NCBI GenBank assembly: GCA_015501075.1 | Contig: JADNYJ010000047.1 | Coordinates: 62,001-126,000, forward strand | Source of the DNA: Gymnopilus junonius | Lineage: Eukaryota > Basidiomycota > Agaricomycetes > Agaricales > Galerinaceae | Direction: 5' to 3' | Length of the DNA stretch: 64,000 nt | In this document: piece after piece, positions 10,681 through 22,922 of the stretch | Layout of the letters: every line of letters starts with the position of its first letter | Position numbering within the stretch: the first letter of the stretch is position 1 | Translations under genes and position numbers: made by a program | Notes under the pieces: model-generated | What the model saw: the letters and a program-made list of their open reading frames with translations, nothing else | What the model was told of the DNA's origin: nothing | Database searches by the model: none

Positions 10681-13179
10681 TTACATTAGATCAGCAAGCC
10701 GGAGATGTTCACGCAGGATAGACTCCTCGACTGTTCATGAAATGTATTAGAACGATTGCTCAGATGATCAAACCGATGCACTGACCTGCTCCTAACGTTA
10801 CAGCTGTAGATCGTGTATCCTATAGAGGAAAAGGAGAGATAGATAAGAAAAGGAAAAGATGGTAATAACAATAGAAGGGCAGGCGATACACACAATAACA
10901 GAAGTCAGATGCACATAAAACGGGCGCTGAACAGGTGAATGGTTCCGGGCTATCTCCTTGAAATGTTGTTGGAAATCTAAGGATCACAATAGCGCGTCAG
11001 ACAGCTGCAAATCCAAGCCCCAGAGAAAAAAAAGGAAAGAATGAGATGGCACATACACCGCGTGGCCGTTTGCAAGTCGTTCTTTCTGTCCCCGAAACTA
11101 GGCACAGAGTCGCGTATTCGGACGCCCCGCTGAAGCTTAGCTTGGAGTAGGTCACATTTGTTGAGGACTAAAAATGATGATGATCAGCATCAGCATCCAT
11201 CAAGAAAGAAGGAAACACGAAAAGGAGGCAATTGTCAGTGCCAGGAATAACTCAGATTTTTCGAAAGAGATGTCGAGGCGACAAGTGTGAAGGGAACAAA
11301 CATACATAGGATTATTTGAGTGCGTGAGAGGAGTTTGCATGAGCATACGGACCGCCATAGGAGATAACTGTCTTCTAGCCTGTTCACTCGGCGGTCTTCG
11401 GCAAGCTTTTCATCGAAAGGCGATACTATAACACGAACGTAAATAAGTATCAGCATGATGAGAAAGGAGGAACCATAGAGTCAATATGAGCAAGGCTTAC
11501 TTGGACTGCGAGTAATGATGACCAAAACACGATAAATTTATCGTCATCAAATGCGATAACCAACAGAGAAGCTCGGTAAACTCACGCTAAGAAAATAATA
11601 GCATCCACTACGCAGCAGAAGCAGAGAGGAAGAGAGAAAAGAAGATCAATCCAAGTGCAGAGCTAAGTATAACCTTTTAAATCACATACCGTCGTCAAAG
11701 TAAGGATACCAAGCAGCTCTCTGTCAAGTTAAAGCGTAAGTCAGCGTTACCATGGAATTCAATTATAGGAACAGCTAGAAAAAAGGGGAGTTGTGGGGCC
11801 GAATACTCACGCTGCTGCGTGTTCCTCCAACGTCATATAATCTCCATTCCTGGCCCATTGTACGTCCTGCGTTTGGAATCGAAATTATCAGCATCAGCAT
11901 CACGATGAGGGCGAACAGCGGCAGAGGGGAAATCGAAATCGGATTGGAAGTTCAAGGGGAATTGGCAAGTACACATACCGTGATCAAAGATAAATTTGTA
12001 CTCTTGGACGCCGAGTGTTCTTAGACGGGCTCGAATTACGTCGTCATCTGTGGGTTGGTAGTCGCGATTGGCAATTCGATCCGCATCGTTTATGAAACTG
12101 TTCAAAGAATGAATGAATGAGAGATCATTATGTATGTTAAGCAATATAATACAAGGAAGTGAACGCACAATCCAGGACCGTCTTCCAATCGCACTTTGCG
12201 TCTATTCAACGCCTCACCCACGATGTTATCTTCCCAAAGTGTCTTGATGTCCTCGCGACAGGAAGCAATCACCTCGACAACGTCATCCTCCGTCTCCTTT
12301 GCCTTGCCATTATTACGCGAGGTAGAAGTAGGCGTAGTCGGACTCGAATTACCGCTCTCTTGTTTCCCATTAACAGAAGGATTCTTCGTCCGGAACCTAT
12401 CCAGAGCCGTTTTCCATCCATTGGAGGAGTTGATGGAGAACTCTTGCAGAGCCCGACGTTCACGGTGGGAGCCTGCTCCTCCTCCGGTTTGAGCTGAGAA
12501 CTCGAAAGCAGCAGCGGTGTTTACGGATGTGGACTGCAGCTCAAGGCTGGCATGTCCCAGACGGGCTTCCAAAGCGAGCTGAACATTGGTCAGAGGCGCA
12601 AGGTGTGCGCGGAGGTTGCGGTGTTTCTCAGAAAAGGTGATGGGTGGTAAGGCTCGAGGTCGGATGGAGAGGTCTTCTGAAGAGTCGTCGGGGCCATAGG
12701 GCATGTCTGACATTTCGCTGGATAGATGGGAGAGGATTTCGTTGACATTTCTGACGAGGTTGAGGAATATGACGGTTCGCCAGGCAGCCTTTTCTTCGTA
12801 CCATTCTCGACGCGCGTAAGTGAGCTGAAAGTCTAGATAGTTCCAAGATTAATAGAACAGTTAAACGCGAGAAGAAAGACGAAAGACGCACTTTTTAACG
12901 TTGCAGTTTTGCCACTTTCACTTTGACCTACAAATTGTATCAGCACAACCTGTGATAAAGGGGCTGAAGACGAACACGGACCGAGCAGCAGTAGCTTTAC
13001 AGGTTTCCGTTTCCTTCTATCCGCCTCTCTCTCCTTCCTTAGTTGTTCGTCAATTTCATCACTAATCCGCTTGGCCTCAGCCTCTGCAGCCTCTCTTTGC
13101 AGACGCTGCTCATAGGTCTCATCGGGTGGGGGGCCATAGCCTGGGTGAGCGGGTCTATGTCTTCCAGCGACCGCGGCAT
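10681..13179 (-). CDS. Heterotrimeric G-protein alpha subunit, divergent mushroom type with a large helical-domain insert
   Basis: Hand-spliced from about a dozen exons. The coiled, charged N-terminus (EQRLQREAAEAEAKRISDEI) leads to the P-loop LLLLGQSESGKTATLK. An insert of about 120 residues (12190-12700) follows inside the helical domain, then RLRTLGVQEYKF (switch I), EWRLYDVGGTRSS (switch II, 11817-11850), FLNKCDLL (guanine specificity, 11151-11162) and FYVHLTSVIDTRST. The end is LREHLRLADLM. The usual DVGGQ is DVGGT here, so the catalytic glutamine is replaced. There is no MGxxxS/C acylation motif at the start. A 5-nt micro-exon (11501-11505) is needed to give FLAPISPFDE. One C appears to be missing from a six-C run near 13131-13136, where MAPPPDET is expected. 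G-alpha proteins couple receptors, such as pheromone or nutrient sensors, to effectors. Confidence 0.9.
11501..11505 (-). other. 5-nt micro-exon of the G-alpha gene
   Basis: On the minus strand TCCAA is flanked by ctcgcag before it and gtaagc after it. The preceding exon ends FLA with GC left over, and the following exon starts TATCGCCTTTCG. Joining GC+TCCAA+TA gives GCT CCA ATA, producing the family sequence FLAPISPFDE in frame. Skipping the five bases gives GCT ATC GCC TTT CGA TGA, an immediate stop. Confidence 0.75.
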
Positions 13180-15955
13180 GCTGGGCGGGAGGGGGGAAGA
13201 GTGACAGAAACCCAGCTTGGCAGATTTTTGAGGAGGACAGGAGGAGAAGGTGAAAGTAGTAAGTACAGTAGTATTAGTTGTTCTCGCATTGAAATTATTT
13301 ACGACGTTTCTTGGGAAGACTCTGGTCTTCCTTTTTCCTCTTTAGTTCAGGGTCGCTTCTAAATCGGTTTTTCCCCCTGACAACCCATTTCCTCTCTACT
13401 TTTCCTTTCTTTTTTTCTATGTCTTTTGCACGTGGCTTTTCCCTCTTTTCTTATCTCTTTTCTCCGTTCTCATCAGCTGACAAGCGTATTTAAACTCACT
13501 CTGCTGCTGATCCACGCTGCCGGCGCCCATTCTCCTCGAAGGTTCTCCAGATATCGGCTATGCCATCCCAAGCACACCATTGTTCTTGCCTGCACGTTCC
13601 TCAATACTCAGCCGACCAGCGAGCGCGCTTTCGCGGATATCTTCCCAAGGGCTGAGGGAAACAACAAACTTCTTCGCGCTCGGTCATGGACAAGTTCTAT
13701 TCATGCATATCCCAGAATGCGTCAATCCATCATCGTCACGGGCAACCCCTTCCCTACGCTCCCTAAGTCAAAATGCCTAAAATACCCCTGCGGCGTGGGG
13801 CTATCGATGCACTTTACGGACTTCCAAATCTCTCCTTCTCTCTCCAGTTCCTGATCATCAATTATCATCTCAGATCCGGATTGGCATGGGAGGGGACTCT
13901 ATCTACGCTCATGCTGGGGCCCTTTTGCATCCGTCCATGCATTAGGAAATGCCTTCTAACCCGAGCACGTCTGGTTACACGCTACAGAAGGTGGAGAGTG
14001 CACGCAGCTCTCGCAGTCTTCGTACAGCCTACGTAACCCGTCCTTTTCGCCCTGTCCATACTCGCAATTTTTTTCGCCGATGTTTATATCGCCGAGCCAC
14101 GAAGGTTCAAAGAAGAAACTTTATAAAGCTTCCCATGTGGGTGCACGCTGTAGCGGGCCGAGTCCTGACAAGCCAGCGCAGAGCGCCGCGACGCCGCACG
14201 GATCAACTCGCAGACTCCCAGCCTCTGCAAATCAAGAGACTCTTGAAAGTAGCTTTTTAAATTGCTTTTAAATACCTCCGACGGACGTACTATACGTACG
14301 GCATACCTTACCCAGCGCCCATTGAATTGGATGGATGATGCCATGTCATGATGGACCACAAATGATTTCATTGACCGGACCTCACTTTCTGCGACCGCAA
14401 CCATGGCCCGCTTTTAGGAGGGAAATTGTTGAATATGGATAAATGCAAGATCGGGGCTTCCAGTTTGCATTGTTTGACTAATGACCGACTGACTGATGAA
14501 CAGGATGTGCTGCGTATCTGTCTATTCAAGGGTACAAAGCATCCTACGTCAACAGTAGTTTGGATGTTTTGTAACCAAGTCAGGCTAGTTAACTCCGTGG
14601 GCTTGTGGCTGGGAGTGCTGGACCCATATCTCTAGGGTTTCCTTTGGCGCGGGAGCGCTCTGATACACCCACTACACAATACAGTTCACAGAATATAAAT
14701 ATAAAAGGACTTGAATTCAAGTCTACGAGTCAATCGCGTTCCAAAGTTGCTCTCGACTTGGGTCTGGGCCACCGCTCCATTTCTTCCATCCATCAGTGAT
14801 TGAGTCCATATACATGTACGCAAAATGGACACCACGCCGTATTCATCCTCTGACTACCGCAGACTGCCGCTACTTGAAATGATTACAATTTGAGTGGCGC
14901 AAAGGCCGAGGAGACAGCTGGAGACACTCGCCGAAGGAGTCACGCCCTATTTCCGTAATACGAAATTGCGTATGTGCCCTCAATATTTGTTTTCCTTCAA
15001 AAACACTTACAGATTTTTCGGACAAATATGAAATTATACGCAGCGGATATATTTTCACTGAATAAGCTACTTCGTTCCTGGACTTTCTTGGGATAAAATC
15101 TGAAGTCAGGCCGAACTCCTCAGTTCGACACCTTTGAACACCTCTGAGCTGACACCCAATATTCACAAGGCCGAGGAGAAAATCGGTGTTCTATTTCCTA
15201 CCAGCGAAACTGCGTACATATTTGAACACGACGTCCTCTGTCATCCATGCATGATGTTGCTCTGTTTCCCTTAATTTACGACGGAGGTCGTCGAAAGACA
15301 GGTTGAGGTCAATCAAAATCGATATCAGGATTCAGATCGTCTCAACGTTACTCGCTGTTGCTGGAGCCGGTAACTGAATGATTGTACACGGATTAAACTG
15401 CCTGACAGTACTTTAGTGAGTCAGCAACCTTCAGCAACCTATAACTATAGCTAATCAGGTACGGAAATGGAGGGAGTATTTCGCAATGTGCATGTATAAT
15501 CATCTTTCCCCTTCGGCTTTTCATGAATTTCTTTCGGTCCACTCGTTTCGTAGAATTTTTTTTTTTTGCCTCAAGCAGTCGCAGTATATTCAAGGCTAAA
15601 TTATTGCCACCATTGTCCAAGCCAATCGTCGCTTGTATTGATTGCTAGAAACTGGGTCTTGGCGATCATCGTTCACATGAATTTTTAGAATAGAAATTGG
15701 ATCAAATGCAAGCGGCTTTGCGACGGACCCGGCGAAAAGGCAAGGTCGAGTCTAATAGTATGGATTCGTTGTGACTCTTCCAACTACATCAGCCTTGCAA
15801 AACTAGTATAACACATCGAAAGAGGACCTGGAAATACAAGTATCCGATTCAAGCGCCCACCTTTCAGACGTTCTACAGTCACTCTTGCCTGTACGACGGA
15901 TGTAATTAGACACCAAACAATCCACCCGATATTCGACACCTATCTCACAGGAGCC
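13180..15955. other. Long intergenic region, no supportable gene
   Basis: About 2.8 kb. The first 250 bp are T/C-rich and are probably the G-alpha promoter. Short frames at 13426-14260 and 14426-14800 have no recognisable motif or splice-supported extension. TATAAATATAAAA occurs at about 14693-14705 without an obvious gene downstream. Confidence 0.5.
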
Positions 15956-17499
15956 ATGCCTATAACCGATTTAGACGAAGGCATCCTCTGGAAGATCTTC
16001 CTAATGAACGCTGATCTTGACGACTCACCAGCGCATGACCATCATGCTGAGCCTCCTGCTACCGGACCACCACTAAGCCGACGCCCTCTCACCATCACCC
16101 TCCGAACATCCCAAGTGTGCCAATCATGGCGGCGCCTCCTCCTTGGATCTACATCAATCTGGGGAAGGTTGATCCATCTCGATGACCTAGATAAGAAGAG
16201 CAGTGCCTGGAAATACGAAGTTCTACGGGAAGGCTCCTGCGCATCAAAGGTGTTTCCGTGAGCTCAAATACGGAGTTCTACTTTTTTAGTATTTTGAACA
16301 CCGAATGGTCAAGAATTCGAAGAATTGCTGTCCGAATAAAGGGTATTTGGCCGGATGATTTATGGAAACCCCTCTTACGAGCCAGTCTACTCTCGAGTCA
16401 TTCCATCTTCGGGCCTCTGGTTCGAAATCCCCCGTGCTGTCGGGATCAAGAGGCAAACTATTCTCGGATTCAGCGCCTCTGCTGCGCGACTTTTCCTCCC
16501 CAGGAATCACAGTGAGCTTTGATGCCCCTTGGTTGAATACAGTTCGCCATATACACATTTCTCATGTTGCAACTGCATTTAAACCTCTTCAAATCATGCA
16601 TGCAATTAAACGAATGGAGTTTTTAGAGTCTCTTGAACTGAACTTTGGCACGCTGAAAATGTTTTCTGGTGAAATACTACCCTCCCCTTACTTTCGCTCC
16701 CTCGACTCTCCAACATCAGTGTAACCGGCCTATCTTCAACGTGTCTTGGATTTTTGGAGTACATCACCCCGGCACTGGGCTGTGGTCTGCGGTTCCAACC
16801 CTACAGAAACAAAGTGGAGTCTACGGATGAGTTCGACAGAATTCATCAAACTTTTAATCGTTTTTTCATCAATTACTTTGGCACATATCGTCCAGAGCAC
16901 ATCGCTCTTGGTATATATTCCACATCCTTCCAATTCAGTGATCTAAGCTCAGCATATGGATTAACACATAGCTCGTTCACATTCACATTTTACTGTTCTC
17001 CCCGGATATCAAGCCAGGTCCATAGTCTCTTCCTGAGATCACTCTCGAAATTTCAACCAATAACTGCCATCGCTCAGTTGACCTTACATGCCCTAACATC
17101 CAATACATTAATACAGCTGAATTTAAGAAGTATTTCTTGAGTTTATCTTCTCTCGAGATTCTTCAAATGAACCCTGTTCCCATCCTTGAAGTGTTTTGCC
17201 AACCTTCCTGGGCAGAGACTACACCATTCCCTTCTTTAAAAACCCTCAAGCTCGCAGCATGGGACAACATTGCTACAACCTCATTGCAAATGTTTCTCAT
17301 GGAAAGAAAGAAATCTGCCTTCCCGATTTCTCTGCTAGACTTGACATCCTGCGACTTGGCCAATCTTTTGAAAGTCACAGACCTCAGATCCCTGGAGACC
17401 TTCCCCGACTTGAAAGTCAGGTAGTCAGGACCGTCTTCCACCGAGATCTACATTTGAAAGAGTGGTTTTCCGGAGCGGCTGAACTTTCGATTCGAATGA
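15956..17499 (+). pseudogene. F-box-like protein pseudogene, copy 2
   Basis: It begins with an intact F-box-like start (MPITDLDEGILWKIFLMNAD, then TSQVCQSWRRLLLGSTSIWGRL). The frame then breaks repeatedly relative to copies 1 and 3. About 10 bp are missing near 16227 (EVLRRTGEAPL is lost). Single-base shifts occur near 16387 (before TLESFHLR), 16685 (before LSLPRLSNIS) and 17100-17120 (before EFKKYFLSLSSLEIL). Another disruption near 17420 loses the VIWQ part of the final block, and a TGA near 17455 replaces the Cys codon of YICGSG. Homology continues to PERLNFRFE with a stop at 17497-17499. The combination of a multi-base deletion, several frameshifts and a nonsense change supports true loss of function, not only sequencing error. 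Confidence 0.8.
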
Positions 17500-18034
17500 T
17501 GGACCTGGTTTGTGAATTCCGGTGGCGTCCCTGCCATATATATTCAAGATATCCAAATTTAGACTGGGAGATCGCTTGAACAGAATACTTCATCTTTCCT
17601 GACCATCTTTCACTTTCTTTTCACTTCCTTCTCTTTTATTTATGCCGATAATTACTCTTCACTAACCGAATGAAATAGTTACAATCAAGGTATTCATAAT
17701 CAGGCCATAATCAATTGAGACATCCCTTAATCTCGAAAGTCAGATTTTTTCTGCATGCCTCTCCTTGATCAGGTCCTCGATGGCCCAATTATAGCAGCAA
17801 ATTAGCCATCCTTTTCTTTTTTTTTGAATGGTTTTGTCAAGCAAGAAGCTGTAAGCATGCCGTGCGCCGATCCGACTCGGAGGCTGAATTGGGAATCCAC
17901 TTTAGGGCTCCAGCCTTATCGATCTCAATAATCATCGAACGCAAGTGCTAGATTCTTTTAACATCCAAAAAGTTGTGACTTCAAGTCCTACCACCGGGAA
18001 AGTGCTTCGATCATCAATCTATCTTGTGCAAAAT
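17500..18034. other. Spacer between F-box-like copies 2 and 3
   Basis: A/T-rich spacer of about 535 bp with a T10 run near 17817; no gene seen. It presumably holds the copy 3 promoter. Confidence 0.4.
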
Positions 18035-19629
18035 ATGCCTATATCCGAATTAGACGACGACATCCTCTGGAAGATATTCCTGATAAATGCGGATATGGAT
18101 GCTCCGCGGGACAACAGCGGATACACAGAGATGCCACTGGATAGTTGGAGCGCTCTCACTATCGCTCGAATGTCATCCCAGGTGTGTCAATTGTGGAGAA
18201 GTATCCTCAATGGATCTCCTTCGATTTGGGGAAGATTAATCCACCTGGACTGCATGAATCAAAAGAGCGATTCTTGGAGATGTGAGGTGCTGCGCAGGAC
18301 AGGCGAAGCCCCTTTGTTTATTAAGGAGGGTATTACACTGCATACGCTGCAGAGCTTTTCTTTTTTCATGTCCTGGATGCGGAATGGACAAGAATTCGAA
18401 GGATTGACGTTCACATTAATGGCCATTGGGATGACCGAGTCTTCCAGCCCCTTTTGCGACCCAGTCCTATGCTAGAGATATTCTCAATGACGTATACGAA
18501 TTCCCATGAATCTATCTTATGGACATCCAAAAGCGAAATATTTGCCGATTCTGCTCCATTGCTGCGCAAGTATGACTGTCCAGAGTTTGCTGTCAGCCTT
18601 AACGCTTCCTGGATATACCAGCTCCAAGATATTAGCTTTTCTGATCATTTTAATCAGGTCTCACTTCTTCAAATTCTTCAGACCCTGAAGCATATGAAAT
18701 TTCTGCAATCCCTCCAGATACATTTTGCATCGCATTTCGGTCAACTCGAGATACTAACTCAGCACCCTACATCTTCACTTCCGTACATTTTACTCCCTCG
18801 ACTACAATACATCAATCTATACAGCACAGCTTCGCAATCGACATGCCTTCAACTTTTGGGATGCATCACACCTGCACCTGGCTGTACTGTGGAGTTTATG
18901 GCCCTCCACTCTGTTGACTCGATGGATGAACTCGATGAGAGCCGTAAAATATTTGCCCGATTATTGCGCAACTACTTTATTTTGAATCCCCCAAAAAGTT
19001 TCGCCCTCAGCACGCATTCTTATTTCTTCAAATTGCATGATTTGGCCCCGACTAGTGCGCCATTTTATTCCTTGTTCACGTTCGCCATTCGCTACATGGA
19101 TTGGTTATCAAGTCATGCAGAGGGTCTTTTCTTGAAGTCACTTATGGAGTCCCAATTTGTAACTTCTTTAACTCTGCTAAAACTCACTCTCCCTGACGAC
19201 GAACGCCACTATGGATCCGATTTCCTACGATTTACCCAAAGCCTTTCATCTCTGACTACCCTCCAAACGGGCTATATGACCGTTCTATACCGTCTTTGCC
19301 AAATGCCTGAGGTTCAGCCAGTGCCATTCCCCGCCTTAAAGACTCTCAAGATAAACGAATTAGGGGAGGTTATTCCCGACACAATCCACCGATTTATTGC
19401 ATGGAGGACAACATGTGGTCTTCCACTTGCTCTGCTAGACTTAACGGACCGCCAGGTTGGTGTATTTCGGGAAGAAGACCTCAGATCTCTAGAGGCCTTT
19501 GTTAAATTAAAGGTAATATGGCAAGGACCAAACTCGATCGAGGAGTATGTATGTGGGAGCGGGTCTCCAAACCGGCTGTATTTCCCGATGCGACAATCCC
19601 CTGAAGAGATTACAGGGACTGAATGGTAA
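18035..19629 (+). CDS. F-box-like protein, copy 3 (one apparent frameshift)
   Basis: The start chosen is MPISELDDDILWKIF at 18035, because copies 1 and 2 begin at the equivalent Met. The F-box-like segment is complete (SSQVCQLWRSILNGSPSIWGRLIHLD). Near 18345-18350 the frame must shift by one base so that IKEGITLHT continues into AELFFFHVLDAEWTRIRR, which copy 1 shows as one open frame. The remainder is open to 19629. It contains ADSAPLLRKYDCPEF, ITPAPGCTVEF, RTTCGLPLALLDL and EEYVCGSGSPNRLYF. There is no intron, and the length of about 530 residues equals the restored length of copy 1. It may be functional if the single shift is a sequencing error. Its role is presumably substrate recognition for an SCF ubiquitin ligase, target unknown. 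Confidence 0.72.
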
Positions 19630-20307
19630 TTTAATGCCTTTAGGGCCTTAGACTGTGCTCTGTGCATGAAGGCAAACTCAAAAATTTGGCGTACATAATG
19701 ATAATAGTCACGAAGAAAGTTGATGTTACTCCTAACCGTCCCTTCGTTTTCCAGTCGCAGGAAAGCCAGTGCCAACAATTTCGTGCCGCCATCGTATAAA
19801 GTTGCTTGAAATCGCTATCCAAACATAATGCCAGTGGTATTTTTAATAATTATAGATTACAAAAAAACATTGGGTCTATAGAAGTAATATAGAAAAGCCA
19901 TGGGGTAATCTATAAGAATAAGAGCAAGGAGGATACAGTACAATAAAACAAGCAAACAAACGATAGGATGCTGTCGAGGACAAGGATACCAGACTTGATT
20001 AGAGATGGACAGACAGATCGACAGTGAGATGGTTTTGGATAGACGGAAACCAAAAGGGTTGAAAGCACTGCTTCACAAGGCCACTAAAAAAGGACACAAA
20101 GAAGAGGAGGAGGGGGGTGATAACAGACAACATACAAAAAAAACATCCAAATATCCAACCCAACGGACAACAAGAAAGAAGATATATGTACAGATGAACG
20201 AGAAAGAGAAAGGTCATAAGTATACCCGCCAAGCAACAAAACACAACGAGAGCAAAAAAAAAAGGAAAAAAAAAAGAATAAATTGTCTATAAATGTTCCT
20301 CCGTCTG

Positions 20308-22623
20308 TCACCGCAGCTCTTCAGGCCACTCTGACCGTCTGCGCCATCGACCCAAACTGTCGAATCGGGGATTGACTGGGTAGTCCAAGCCGTCACCTCC
20401 AGGCCGTCCAATTGGTACTACAATGAAAAGAACAAGGAGAGGAACGTGAGTATGGTAACCCAAAGCAGAAGGAAGCCACTGTGCAATGTAGCACAAAGAT
20501 GATAAAAGATGATAAAAGAAGTGACTCACATATCCACCCAAGCCAATTCTTGCCCATTACATCCACCCACTGCTCATACTTGTTACCCATCCACCAAATA
20601 TACCCCTCTTTCCCAATCCTCCCCCATTCCTGATCCCACTCTCTCTGTTTTCTCCTTTTCGCACTGCGAAAAATGAAAAAGTCAGAAAAAGTCTAGTAGT
20701 TATACCCGACTTCCCAAAAAGACCTACCCAACCTCCCACCATTTGAACCCTCTCGCTAGCGTGTGGTCTTCGCGCTCCCTTATGTTCCGGATCTGCATGC
20801 TCTCCACCGTCGTTTGTCCGTTGAGGATCAAGTGGGTATGTGAAATCGCAAGCATACTGGTGAATAGGAGGAACAGCGCCGCCCTAAGGGTCGTAGAAAA
20901 AGACGTGTTCGTCAGTTCAATTCAAGGCACTGCACACAAGAGGAGGAAATGAAAGGAAGGAAAAAGAAGTGGTGAAGAGACAAAGAGAAAGGCTCACAGT
21001 GCAATGAGCACGATTCCTTGTGGGTTTACTGAAGACGAGCGGCTAGATATGACGGTGTACGCGATGGTGTTCCCAATATGTAACCAGTGAGGACTACTGT
21101 TGCTTGATTGAAGTTTAGAAAGTACTGATAAAAGTAGTCAAGGTCAGGGCAGAACTCTGTTGAAGAAAAGTATAGCAGACCTTGTGATTTCGCGCTCCGA
21201 CACATTGGCCTATCCCTGCAACAAATTGTCACAAGGGTTCAGCACCTCAAACAGGATATAGCGTATAACTAGAAGTACCCACATGGACAGTGATGATCAT
21301 ACTTGAGTACGCACTAAGAACAGAACAGAACATCAATAACATGCAAAGGAAAGAGAAAAGAAAGAAAAAAGACAACTCACAGTCCCACACGCCCTACAAT
21401 GATGTGCTCTATAAGGCTTCACAATCCCATCGAGCGTACAATACCGATGCACAGGATCCAACACAGGCGCCGTAGACGGCTTTCGAGCAACATTCAACGC
21501 CTGTAATCTCCGCTCCGTAGCCAACGCCTTCTCATGCCTCGAACTCAAAATCGTATTGGATGACGTCAAACCCGGTTGGATAGGTCTCGATTTCTTCAGT
21601 TTGAGCTTGGTGGTCAAGAACGACGGACCATGGGTCTCTGCTGATGTCCGGTTCGTGTCGGGCTGGTGTGACGTAATTGTGGGGGAAGAAGTGGGGTCGG
21701 GGGACGTGAGGGGATACTGCCCGTTCGACGCGTCAGACGAACGAGTCTCGTCCCTCAGTGTTGCGGGCACAGGCCGCGTTATCGAGTCGAGTATCCCAGC
21801 ATTTGGATCTTGTCTTTCGTGTTGAGATTGAGGTGGAGATTGTTGACCAATATCCCTCTTCAATAAATCCTCATACGATGGCCCTGCCAGCCCGTTCCTC
21901 TGGGACATCCCGAGTGGCGAGCTGTGCGTTCTCGAGGTGGTAGCAGAGAGCGACGACCTCCTAGGTTGCTGGGACGATGAACGATTGCCCATCTCGGTAT
22001 CACGGTCGTGTGGGGCCCCCGAGGACGTCGTGTGGGAGAGCACGGTGGATTGCCATTGCCAGGAATCGCGGACGGGTTCTGTGGGGAAAACAGGTCGTTC
22101 GGATTTGGGAATGTACTGTAAAATAGACTGGTTAGTAAGGAAGACAACAGAGCTGGGGGGTTCAGACGCGTACTTCTTTGCGTAACCTGGTGAAGTCAGG
22201 CAAACCTGTAATGATTAGGCAGAGTTGGGAAATAAAAAAATACAGAGCATACCACCACGTATGACCAGATCATCCACAGATACAAGATACAAAACACCAC
22301 CAGGAGCGCGACTGGTCCAGACATCAGATCTATCATCAATCCTTTCTACAACGAATACACTCACTTCCCGTGCCCCGACTGGCAGAAGCCCAGGCCTCCT
22401 CCAGATCATGGCAGACACAGCTGGCGAATATAGACATAGGCCGCATAGCCCATGATACCCAGCGTGACGGCGATCATGAGCTTCCTGACAATCCACGGTT
22501 GGGGTTTAGTCCTATTGCGTCGTTTCTCCTGGGCAGCGACAGCGGCTTCCTCGATGACGCCGCAGCATTTAGTTTCCTTTATCCTGGGGACTTTTGGGGG
22601 CGCTGTTGGGGCGGCATGGGCAT
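20308..22623 (-). CDS. DHHC-type protein S-palmitoyltransferase (several apparent frameshifts)
   Basis: The core reads CTLDGIVKPYRAHHCRACGT, then VLKYDHHCPW (21283-21297) joined by an intron to IGQCVGARNHK: the DHHC-CRD with its catalytic Cys. Further blocks are the membrane segment LFLLFTSMLAISHTHL, the TTVES motif (TTxE type) and a C-terminal WWMGNKYEQWVDVMG / PVNPRFDSLGRWRRR tail ending at 20308. Two helices lie near the N-terminus (KLMIAVTLGIMGYAAYVYI; GPVALLVVFCILYLWMIWSY). Missing single bases are inferred near 21050 (before NTIAYTVISSRS), near 22420 (LCLPMIW) and near 22350. The start at 22623 is uncertain for the same reason. DHHC enzymes attach palmitate to cysteines of membrane proteins, in the Golgi, vacuole or ER depending on subtype. 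Confidence 0.88.
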
Positions 22624-22739
22624 GGAGAGCAGGGAGATGGGTGCGAAGTGCGCACCCTGAGAGGCACAGGGCGAAAGCTGCTCAACTCCTGTGTTATGAC
22701 CGAGTCAGCCACGTGATTCAGCACCGACAGTCAATTCTA

Positions 22740-22922
22740 CAGTCGAAACCCTCTTAACCCATACCCTTCGGCGAATCTCCCAGGCTATGGGTTATGGGAG
22801 GTTTATGGTTATGGGTTATGAGAGGCCAATTTTAGGGAAAACTTCAGTTTGGTGGATGCCCAAACTTATGGGTTATGGGGTGTATGGCTTATGAGAAGTA
22901 TGGGTTATGAGGGTTTCGACTG
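22740..22922. mobile_element. 183-bp MITE with CAGTCGAAACCC terminal inverted repeats and TA target duplication
   Basis: The left end CAGTCGAAACCCTCTTAACC and the reverse complement of the right end CAGTCGAAACCCTCATAACC match at 19 of 20 positions, and the match extends a few bases further inward. Both ends are bordered by TA (22738-22739 and 22923-22924). The inside is too short to code and is built of repeated TATGGGTTATG-like words. TA duplications and CAGT-type ends are features of Tc1/mariner-pogo elements, so this is probably a non-autonomous derivative. It sits between the 5' end of the DHHC gene and the stop codon of the PPR gene. Confidence 0.8.

Noticed and set aside
13426..14260. 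Several overlapping open frames that could suggest a gene
   Set aside because: No frame has a recognisable motif, codon pattern or splice signals linking it to another; composition is T/C-rich spacer.
16413..16430. GGTTCGAAATCCC resembling a tRNA T-loop
   Set aside because: It lies inside the F-box-like pseudogene coding sequence, and no acceptor stem or anticodon arm can be folded around it.
22080..22140. Possible extra intron (gtacgc...ttttacag) in the DHHC gene
   Set aside because: As written the segment is open and in frame without removal; splicing would need one missing G, so I kept it as coding but undecided.
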